From assembly GCA_950097015.1 (NCBI GenBank), contig CATNEN010000003.1, positions 1,999,501-2,063,500 of the forward strand: a DNA stretch of 64,000 bases, read 5' to 3'. The translations under genes were made by a program, and so were the position numbers. Every line of letters begins with the position of its first letter. Positions within the stretch are counted from its first letter, which is position 1. Origin of the DNA: Macrostomum hystrix (lineage: Eukaryota > Platyhelminthes > Macrostomidae). The notes below the pieces were generated by a model. It had not been told where the DNA came from and did not search any database. It worked only from the letters and a program-made list of their open reading frames with translations. Below, in pieces: positions 24,701-33,320 of this stretch.

Positions 24701-27700
24701 GGGAAGTTTGGGGATTGGGAAGTTTGGGGATTGGGAAGTTTAGGAATTGGGAAGTTTGGCGATCGGGAAGTTTAGGAATTGGGAAGTTTGGGGATTGGGA
24801 AGTTTAGGAATTGGGAAGTTTGGGGATTGGGAAGTTTGGGGATTGGGAAGTTTAGGAATTGGGAAGTTTGGCGATCGGGAAGTTTAGGAATTGGGAAGTT
24901 TGGGGATTGGGAAGTTTATGAATTGGGAAGTTTGAGCATTGGAAAGTTTGGGGATTGGGAAGTTTAGGGATTGGGAAGTTTGGGGATTGGGAAGTTTAGG
25001 GATTGGGATGTTTGAGAATTGGAAAGAATGGGGATTGGGAAGTTTTGGGATTGGGAAGTTTGGGGATTGGGAAGTTTGGGGATTGGGAAGTTTAGGGATT
25101 TGGGATGTTTGAGCATTGGAAAGTTTGGGGATTGGGAAGTTTGAGGATTGGGAAGTTTGAGGAGTGGGAAGTTTGGCGATCGGGAAGTTTAGGAATTGGA
25201 AAGTTTGGGGATTGGGAAGTTTGGGGATCGGGAAGGTTAGGAATTGGGAAGTTTGGGGATTGGGAAGTTTGGGGATTGGGAAGTTTAGGAATTGGGAAGT
25301 TTGGCGATCGGGAAGTTTAGGAATTGGGAAGTTTGGGGATCGGGAAGTTTAGGAATTGGGAAGTTTGGGGATTGGGAAGTTTGGGGATTGGGAAGTTTAG
25401 GAATTGGGATGTTTGAGAATTGGAAAGAATGGGGATTGGGAAGTTTGGGGATTGGGAAGTTTGGGGATTGGGAAGTTTGGGGATTGGGAAGTTTAGGGAT
25501 TTGGGATGTTTGAGCATTGGAAAGTTTGGGGATTGGGAAGTTTGGAGATTGGGAGGTTTTGAAAGTTTGGTGGATGATAATTTCAGTTGAGAAGGTTACA
25601 TAAGCTAACCTGAGCCGAAGCAGTTGGTTTTGCAGTGAGCATATCAATGCGACAAATGGACGCCGAATCAGTAGCCACCCATTCAGGTTTCAAATCGTAA
25701 GCAATGTGAGTCTCAGCTAAGCTGAGCTCCTTCAAATAGGACACACGAATGCCGTAGACATTGTCAAAGTAAAGGGCGTTGCTCTGATACAACTCCTCGG
25801 AGTCAAGGCCGCAGAGGCGCAGGTCGCACAGGCGCGGATAAACAGCACCACCGGGTTTGAGATAGCGGTCTCTGAATTAAAGACAGTTTCAAGTCGTGGA
25901 GACAATTGTAAGGATTATAAAGGATTGCTGAATATAGAATTTTATTGCATGAGAACCGAGATTTGAGTAAAAAAACTTTAAGCTTTTGACTCAAAAATTT
26001 GGTCGTAAGTTCGAAACTCGAGAAGTTATGGTAGGCGTGCTCAGGGGTCACCAAAATGAACAGAATTGCCTCCTCACTGCCTGCCTGTCTAGTGTCACTA
26101 AATGATGTGCTGGGGGAATTAGTTCTTTGCTGCAGGGGGGAAATTAGTTCTCTGCTGCTGGGGGGAATTAGGGGGGAATTAGTTCTCTGCTGCTGGGGGA
26201 ATTAGTTCTCTGCTGCTGGGGGGGACATTAGTTTTTTTATTGCTGAGGGGATAGTATTCACATGTACCTCAGTAGCATTAAGCTGAGTTGTATCAAACGT
26301 AAGTTACTTGGGTTATTTTTGCCCCAATGGGGCTCTTGGTGTACTGACCGGATGTCTCAGAATGTATTCAAGCTCAGACTGACTATTTTTGTATTTAGTG
26401 AGAATTCTAATTCTCGTTGACTCGCAATAACGTATATTCGCAATCAGGGAAATTATGACTGACGAAATGAGTTTACTTTTTGTTTGCTTTCAGGTGTGTT
26501 TTGTCCTTCTGCATTGCACAAGATTTTTTTGTCTGACCAGTAGTTCTCCCCGAAGGGGGGGCAAAACTTGCTAGTTGTATACTAAAGAAAGCTTGCTATT
26601 GTATGTTTAAGTAGGGTAGGAAAGTGAGTGAATTTTTGCGTGGAAAATTAGCCCGTTATCAGAAATCTTCTGACCCTGACCGTGAAATCTTCTCACATGC
26701 CCCCACACTAGAATTTCGTCTGTGGATCTCTATAGACTGAGATATTTTCAACAAGGACGCGACTGGAGACAACTCGCTATTGAACTCTGGGTCGCAGGTA
26801 GAAACGCAATGATTGCGATCAGACAGAGGTAAACAGACCACGCGGTTTAAACCACGCAGACATTTTTGGATTAACGTCTGTTGCGATGCTAAATGCCTGT
26901 TTTTTGTTCTGCTTGTTTTGTTGCTGTTGTGCTTTTAACAATTGTTGACATGCGCTGACGAATCCGAAGTTAAAAAGGTATATTATTATTATTAGTAATT
27001 GGTAATTATTATTCGAGTCCAAAGCCACTGATGTGCCGTTTCTACATTTGCTTTTTTTATTTGCGTTTTATCGGACCAAATATTTCAAATATAATTCGTC
27101 ACAGGAATTATTTATAAATCGATTGTAGCCGTATAGACTTGAATTATTGAATCGAAAGCTTAACTAATTACTTCTTTTAGATGGTCCGAAAAGGGTTTTA
27201 TTTGCGAATCACCAGGCAGCGCTGCGCGGGCCAAGGAATGTCCATATGCCATATGGATAATGGGTACAAGACTCATTTTGAATTTTGAATTTCAGTTTTC
27301 TGTACGCGTCTGCATAGAATTTTATTTTTGAAGGCTTTTGCTGAGTGGAAAGCACGGTGAGGTGAGGAAAAAGTCGGAATATATTTTCCAACTGAAAATC
27401 CATTCTGAAAGCAATGCTGGTTTTCACTAAATCAATCAGTCGTGACAATAAACGCTTCAAGGGGAATTTTTCGTCGATAAAAGCTTTTTAAGCTGGTTAA
27501 AATTGAATTGTTGATATCAGTTTTTCTACTCTGTATCCAAGGATACAAAAACAACAATTATATAGTTTTTGACTATTTGTATAGATAAGGAAACCAGTGA
27601 ATCATCTTTCATCCACAAAGCAGAATTTTCTTGATGGCTATAAATTGTCCACCAAAATCAAGCTAGCGCAGGTAGCAACTAAAAAATCTACGAAGCCGAA

Positions 27701-30700
27701 ATGCTTTCCAAAGCAATTCTAGCCATTAGTCTGCTAGTGTTTAGGCAGGCTTATTGCATCAACTGCATGAAGTTCACTTCTATCAACGGATTATTGTGCA
27801 TTGGCGAAGAATTTATTGAGAATTATCCGGCGATAATGAGTGATCTTGGCTGCGCTTTGAAATGCCGCCATAACCAGCGTTGTCAAGCCTTCACTATGGC
27901 AACTATGGCAAACAGTTATCACATCTGTCAGCTGTTTATATTCGACAAGTGCAGCAAACGGATTAGAGACTGCAACTGTGACAAGAGAGGCCAGGTGTTT
28001 GTAAAAGAACAGCCGGGCATTGAACCTGGCCAATTGTGTCCAATCGATTTTAAACTCGGCAGCCAATGCGGAGTAAAGTACAAGCAGCACTTGGCGCCGT
28101 ATCTTCAAACAATGACTTGGCAAGAAGGCAGGCACAAATGTGAATCAGAGAATGGTCTGGTCATTATGGCGGATGTCATTAGCTCATCTGAGGATACTTA
28201 CATCAACTCAATCAAAAGCAAATACATAAAACTTCAATATCATGAGTATTTATATGTCGGTGGCTTGCAAACACCTGGGAGCCGACTACCAACTAAAGGC
28301 TGGTACTGGATATCGTGCAACATCGCCATCGACAGCACACTCTGGGCTATTGACCAGCCTAGCAACTATTTCAGGACCAACAATGTCATTGGTATTAACA
28401 TGGCCAGTCAGCGAGGCTTATTCGATCTATCCGACGCGGACAACCGCACTAAGGGCACGATTTGCGAATGCGTGTCACCTTTTGATTGATGCCTAATAAA
28501 CACAATCAGGCTAAAACAATGTCAACTTTTGGCTTTTTTACTAACAGTTTATACTCCTTGAAATGGTATCTTTAAAAACTTCGATAATTGTCATTCAAAA
28601 TAAAAAATGCTGTGAAATAAACAGTCCATTTTCTCAAGAACTTCTATTGGTGTTACTTCACTGTCAAACAAGTTGTTAACTTGTAATCGGGTTATGACCA
28701 ACTAAACCACCTTTTAATCGGGTTATGACCAACTAAACCACCTTGTAATCGGGTTATGACCAACTAAACCACCTTGTAATCGGGTTATGACCAACTAAAC
28801 CACCTTGTAATCGGGTTATGACCAACTAAACCACCTTGTAATCGGGTTATGACCAACTAAACCACCTTGTAATCGGGTTATGACCAACTAAACCACCTTG
28901 TAATCGGGTTATGACCAACTAAACCACCTTGTAATCGGGTTATGACCAACTAAACCACCTTGTAATCGGGTTATGACCAACTAAACCACCTTGTAATCGG
29001 GTTATGACCAACTAAACCACCTTGTAATCGGGTTATGACCAACTAAACCACCTTGTAATCGGGTTATGACCAACTAAACCACCTTGTAATCGGGTTATGA
29101 CCAACTAAACCACCTTGTAATCGGGTTATGACCAACTAAACCACCTTGTAATCGGGTTATGACCAACTAAACCACCTTGTAATCGGGTTATGACCAACTA
29201 AACCACCTTGTAATCGGGTTATGACCAACTAAACCACCTTGTAATCGGGTTATGACCAACTAAACCACCTTGTAATCGGGTTATGACCAACTAAACCACA
29301 TTGTAATCGGGTTATGACCAACTAAACCACCTTGTAATCGGGTTATGACCAACTAAACCACCTTGTAATCGGGTTATGACCAACTAAACCACCTGGGAAT
29401 CGTGTAATGACCTATTAAACCACCTGGGTTTAACAAAAATCATTACCTAGCGTAGAGCACACTCTCTAGCATGCCTTCGTACAGCAGACAATAGCCCATC
29501 CATTCGGACACGATGGCGTCGACTTTCACATCGCTCAGCTCATCCAAATGTTCCAATTTGCCGCGATGAAAGCTAATAACATCTGCCAGATTGTTATCTT
29601 TCGCGGCAATCTCAGCTTGTTTGATAATGTCGGCGCAATCGACTGCTAATACCCGACTCGCGCCAGATTTGGCTGCGAACATGCTCAGAATGCCGGTTCC
29701 GCAACCGACGTCCATAATTGCGCGATTTTTAAACAGCGCATCCGCATTGCTAGCTATGAAATTGTGGTAGGCACCGGTGCGGATTCGATCCTTGAATTGC
29801 AAAATTTATGATTTTAATAGTTTGGCGAATTGAGAAGTAATAAAAATCGGAAAATCGGAACTCTGGTTATTTTAATTTAGATTATAGGACTTTAGGGAAC
29901 TAGAATTGCTAGGCTTTTGGGGTTTAGGTATTTAAAATTTAGTTCTAAAATAAGAATTTAGAGCATGGGGCTTTAAGGCAATTGGAATCTAGAGAACTGT
30001 AATTTAGAAAACTGCGATTTAGGGGATCTCCCCTACAGAATTGGGCTAAGGAGAAAGAGGATTCAAGGATTCAGGATCTAGAAACTGGGATTTAGCCAAC
30101 TTTGATTTAGGCAATTGGGATTTTCTGAGATCGAAATAGAGATTTCAAAAAGTGGGATTTTGGAAATTCAGATTTTGGTATAGAGCTTTAGGGATTTGAG
30201 ACTTGGGAAATCTGGGTTTTAGGGAATCAAACCCTATAGATTTAGAGAATTGGGATTTAGAGAATTGGGATTTTGTGAATAAGACATTGTGAAATCATAA
30301 CTTAAAGAATCAGGATTTAGAGAATCGGGATTCAGAGAATCGGGATTCAGAGAATCGGGATTCAGAGAATCGGGATTCAGAGAATCGGGATTCAGAGAAT
30401 CGGGATTCAGAGAATCGGGATTCAGAGAATCGGGATTCAGAGAATCGGGATTCAGAGAATCGGGATTCAGAGAATCGGGATTCAGAGAATCGGGATTCAG
30501 AGAATCGGGATTCAGAGAATCGGGATTCAGAGAATCGGGATTCAGAGAATCGGGATTCAGAGAATCGGGATTCAGAGAATCGGGATTCAGAGAATCGGGA
30601 TTCAGAGAATCGGGATTCAGAGAATCGGGATTCAGAGAATCGGGATTTAGAGAATCGGGATTCAGAGAATCGGGATTCAGAGAATCGGGATTCAGAGAAT

Positions 30701-32068
30701 CGGGATTTAGGGAACTAATAATCAGGGAATTGGATATAAAATAAACTGACCTTCAGCATCTCAGCGTGAATCGAATCTCCGCTGTAACTATCAACATAGT
30801 ATTCATCTTCATCGTCGTCCAAGTCGGCAATAGTACGCGCTGACTGTGGCATTGAAGACGACGACGCGCGGCCAGCCGGGAGCCCGGACCGACCTGGCGG
30901 GCTGGCAGAGCCCTCGCAGCCGGCGAATCTTCTCAACACGGCAGACATGCCGGCAATTTCACTCCTAAGCGATTCAACCTGATCTTCCAGTTCTTTGATG
31001 CGTTGATCTTTCAACGAGTCAACGAGTCCAGTAGTTTCACGACTATTGGATACTAGATCTTCGATATCAACCTCAAACATTAGAGGATCAACAATTAGCT
31101 GCGATTCGGTCGTTGATGCCATCTCGACGTCGCTAAAAATGTATAGGATGCCAATGGTAAATAAATATTATATTTTAGAGACACAGAATCGAACTCTAGA
31201 CCTCTCTCGGTTATGAATCCAAATCTATAGACTGAGATACAGTCCCTAAGGTTCAATCTTCACAGCATTTCACTACTAGGTAGAACAACAGGCAGGCTAA
31301 AGATGGAAGATTTAAAGATTTGATAAAACTACTGAGAGTAAGACAACAATTGGGGGTGGGTGGCAGAGCGGTTAACGCGTCCATGAGCTCGATTCCGCGG
31401 CGAGGCCACGTTAATTTGCGGCGCAGCCGCGGAGAGAAGGCTGGGGGGCTTGTCGTGCAGTCTAAGCCCTTGAGGGCCAACCTCCAAGGCACAGTGAGAG
31501 TGTACACTGCCTGACGATAAGAAGGTCGGGGGAGATGTACACACCTGTGTGCGTGTGTGCTCAGGAGTCAGCGAAATGGTCAGAATTGCCTCCTCGCTGG
31601 CTGCAGGTCTAGTGTCATCAAATGATGTGCCTTTGCCCGCAGCCCTCCTGCAAATTAATATTATCTGCGCTTAACTCACCCGCCTCCATCAGTAGGATCT
31701 TCATTAGCCGTTGACTTTAAAAACTCCATCAGAATTTGTCTTAGCTCCGGCAATAGAGCATTGCAGCCAGCTTGGTCTTTGTTTCGACTCTGACGCAAGC
31801 GTAGATATCGAATTAGACGCACCCAAGCAGCCTGATCAAGAATGCCAACACTGGCTAGTAAGCTGCCAAAATTGTCTACTCCGTGAACAGCTGACATGTG
31901 TTGGCTAATCAAATCGTCTGCATCTGCTGAAGATTGATCATTGCAGAATAGGCAGATGTGATACTGTTTTCTATTAGCATCTAAATCATCTGGCACCTCA
32001 ATGTAAGTGTCATCGTCTTCCTCGCTGTCACTTCTATCATCACAGCCTCGATAATCAGATAGTTCCAT
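21756..32068 (-). CDS. PRMT3: PRMT3, protein arginine N-methyltransferase 3, six coding exons
   Basis: PRMT3 is a cytosolic type I arginine methyltransferase; its known substrate is ribosomal protein S2. Exons, all with GT-AG borders and matching phases: 32068-31680, 31132-30751, 29790-29447, 25871-25610, 23190-23053, 21929-21756; total 562 aa against about 530 in vertebrates. Exon 1 has the acidic N-terminus and the C2H2 zinc finger (HICLFCND...HMSAVH) that distinguishes PRMT3. Exon 2 has a coiled coil and ends HAEMLK, joining DRIRTGAYHNF in exon 3. Exon 3 holds the SAM-binding VGCGTGILSMFAAKSGA and the double-E loop SEWMGYCLLYEGMLES. Exon 4 starts RYLKPGGAVYP. Exon 5 carries GYFDVDF and FSTGP. 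Exon 6 carries the THW loop (VTHWGQTIFYL). Introns 2, 3, 4 and 5 carry minisatellites, intron 1 a SINE and intron 3 a nested gene. An acceptor at 32072 lies 3 nt before the ATG. Confidence 0.95.
22051..22941. repeat. 21-bp minisatellite in PRMT3 intron 5, about 42 copies
   Basis: The unit is ggggatctgggatggagcat plus t. Left copies mostly read gagcatt and right copies gagtatt or gagtgtt, so the array has a left-right gradient of variants. Both strands are open in several frames because the period is 21. The ORFs (GIWDGAL, LHPRSPI, IPNTPSQ repeats) are not supported as genes. Confidence 0.9.
23312..25560. repeat. 16-bp G-rich minisatellite in PRMT3 intron 4, about 140 copies
   Basis: The unit is gggaagtttggggatt with many point variants (gaggatt, aggaatt, gcgatc). 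A 480-bp block (30 units) at about 23680-24160 is repeated at 24160-24640 with near identity, and a second block at about 24600-24780 recurs 545 bp later. Runs of ggg/gggg spaced by 3-6 bases fit the G-quadruplex pattern on the plus strand. PRMT3 is read from the minus strand, so its RNA carries the C-rich version. Confidence 0.9.
26036..26105 (+). mobile_element. SINE family 2, 3'-end fragment
   Basis: It matches the 3' part of the SINE family 2 copies: agaattgcctcctcactg, tctagtgtcactaaatgatg, then gtgct. The tRNA-like head is missing. Confidence 0.6.
26106..26240. repeat. Short imperfect minisatellite, ggggaattagttctctgctgct type
   Basis: Four to five irregular copies of gggggaattagttctctgct follow directly on the SINE fragment. 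The first copy overlaps the tail position of the SINE, so the array may have grown from it. Confidence 0.6.
26241..27600. other. PRMT3 intron 3, left part
   Basis: Intronic sequence upstream of the nested lectin gene. Small ORFs on the minus strand (26841-26659, 27460-27209) have no recognisable domain. No array is seen. Confidence 0.4.
27639..27644 (+). promoter_or_regulatory. TATA box of the nested lectin-like gene
   Basis: TATAAA in the context ggctataaattg lies 57 bp upstream of the ATG at 27701, which leaves room for a 25-35 nt start-site offset and a short leader. Placement is right but no experimental support is available. Confidence 0.6.
27701..28489 (+). CDS. Secreted protein with apple/PAN-like and C-type lectin-like domains (262 aa), nested in PRMT3 intron 3
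   Basis: A single-exon gene on the strand opposite PRMT3. Residues 1-19 form a signal peptide (hydrophobic AILAISLLVF core, likely cleavage after AYC). Residues about 22-102 contain spaced cysteines (C51, C55, C61, C76, C84, C91, C93) in an apple/PAN-like arrangement. Residues about 113-258 form a C-type lectin-like domain: C113 and C123, TWQEGRHKC (C147), YLYVGGL, WYWISC (C206), LWAIDQPSN, GLFDLSDAD and ICEC near the end. The QPSN motif replaces the EPN or QPD that would predict mannose or galactose binding, so sugar binding is uncertain. A TATA box lies 57 bp upstream and a polyadenylation signal directly follows the stop. A role in mucus, adhesion or immunity is possible but not shown by sequence. 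Confidence 0.85.
   Translation: MLSKAILAISLLVFRQAYCINCMKFTSINGLLCIGEEFIENYPAIMSDLGCALKCRHNQRCQAFTMATMANSYHICQLFIFDKCSKRIRDCNCDKRGQVFVKEQPGIEPGQLCPIDFKLGSQCGVKYKQHLAPYLQTMTWQEGRHKCESENGLVIMADVISSSEDTYINSIKSKYIKLQYHEYLYVGGLQTPGSRLPTKGWYWISCNIAIDSTLWAIDQPSNYFRTNNVIGINMASQRGLFDLSDADNRTKGTICECVSPFD
28495..28500 (+). terminator. Polyadenylation signal AATAAA of the lectin-like gene
   Basis: AATAAA begins six bases after the stop codon (28487-28489). The 3' UTR is therefore probably only a few tens of bases long. A second aataaa lies at about 28615. Confidence 0.65.
28680..29425. repeat. 31-bp minisatellite in PRMT3 intron 3, about 24 nearly identical copies
   Basis: The unit is ttgtaatcgggttatgacca plus actaaaccacc. 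Copies are almost perfect; one reads accacattg, and only the right-most unit is degenerate. The array begins about 180 bp after the lectin gene polyadenylation signal and ends 22 bp from the 3' edge of PRMT3 exon 3. High identity points to recent expansion. Confidence 0.95.
30306..30712. repeat. 15-bp minisatellite in PRMT3 intron 2, about 27 copies
   Basis: The unit is gggattcagagaatc, with rare gggatttag variants at both ends. It ends about 40 bp from the donor of PRMT3 exon 2. The 480 bp to its left (29815-30300) is a degenerate field of the same gggattta/gaatt motifs. Confidence 0.95.
31352..31662 (+). mobile_element. SINE family 2 copy in PRMT3 intron 1
   Basis: The tRNA-like head starts ggcagagcggttaacgcg, with B-box region gagctcgattccgcgg. 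The body has ggcgcagccgcggagagaag and ccaacctccaaggcacagtg. The tail has tgtacacacctgtgtg, agaattgcctcctcgctgg and cagccctcctgcaaatta. Its 3' end is about 20 bp from the donor of PRMT3 exon 1, and it is antisense to the gene. The spacing between A and B boxes is shortened relative to the copy at 53386. Confidence 0.8.
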
Positions 32069-32129
32069 GAACTGTGAATCTATAAGAATTGGTGGTAATA
32101 CATTTTGATGACTGTATAGCAATTTGGCA

Positions 32130-32990
32130 TTTACTTACAGTTAACTAGAAAAATCTAGTTTGAAAAAGTATATATGTCATATCTAGATAACAGAATCGTG
32201 TTTTATAATAGATAAATATATCAATACTATATTGTAAGCCCTAGGGTTTCGGTGGGATAGATTATAATTTACAAACAATAGCACAGCTTATGTTTTCAAT
32301 TTTCCAATATAACTTAATCTTTTTTCTCATAAATTGGGAACTGTTTTACTAGCATATATCCATGAAAAGCTTGCCATTTTATATATTCTTAGAATTATGA
32401 TAAAAAAGGAGCAAATATACAATGGGTGTCCCTAGAGTTCCTGTAATTACTATCATAAGTTCTGCAACATCTATATTTGTGTAGCTAGTATAGCTTCAAG
32501 ACAATATGTAACACCAAATTTATGTAATAAAATAATTCTTCCATTCTATATAGCATGGCTGTAAAAAAATAAAGAACAATAGTAATAACAAAAGTGTTTT
32601 ATCAAATAAAAGAAGCTACTATTTTGACTTGACAATGATGAGATGCATATTTCAAATAATACAGACCATATATAGTGCCTAACCAGTAGGTTTACTTTAC
32701 TAATTTACTCTTAAAATAATTTCCTGAAATTAAAATGTTTTAAAAATATATATTATGTATTAATTTAATATTTGAGTACAAGGCAAAGACAAAGTCAGCT
32801 ACAACTTATTCAGGTACAAATACAACAAGAGTTGCTTGAATATTTATATTAATATTGACGTATTTTTAGTCTAATGTGATAAGTTAATCAATAAGTCAAT
32901 ATATTTATAAGCTAGAACAATCAACTAAAGGTTAAAAAAGTAGCCCAACCCTTATCAATAGCTTAAGAACTAAAAAACCAAGAATTATAT
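32130..32990. other. AT-rich upstream flank of PRMT3
   Basis: This is very AT-rich DNA between the PRMT3 start and the Gypsy insertion. It presumably includes the PRMT3 promoter or 5' UTR exon, but no element can be assigned. It continues in character at 37607 on the other side of the insertion. Confidence 0.4.
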
Positions 32991-33293
32991 TGTGATGACT
33001 TAAGACTGAAGGCTGGCCAAGAATTGATTCACAAGATCGTAGCGAGCCAGTTGGAAGTTGCGGCTCCTTATATTATCGCTCTGTTCTATTTGACCCTAGG
33101 GCTTAGGGCACGGCTGGGCCCCGCGGGCCAGCCACCTCAACCAGCACGCAAGCCACGCCTGACACTGGTAAACAACTCAGCTTGCACTAAGAACCGACAG
33201 ACATAAACAATCGATGGTAGCAAAGCCATAATACAAAGTGGTGCAGAGTGAACGCATTGAATAACATTCAAGAGTCCATTGAATAACATCACA
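32991..33293 (-). repeat. 3' LTR of the Gypsy element
   Basis: 303 bp. By eye it is identical to the LTR at 37304-37606. The ends are a 7-bp inverted repeat, TGTGATG/CATCACA. Confidence 0.95.
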
Positions 33294-33303
33294 TCTCCCC
33301 TCT
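33294..33303 (-). promoter_or_regulatory. Polypurine tract of the Gypsy element
   Basis: AGAGGGGAGA on the minus strand abuts the 3' LTR (TGTGATG...), the expected position for plus-strand priming. Confidence 0.75.
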
Positions 33304-33320
33304 GAGTCAGTTTTCTCCCA

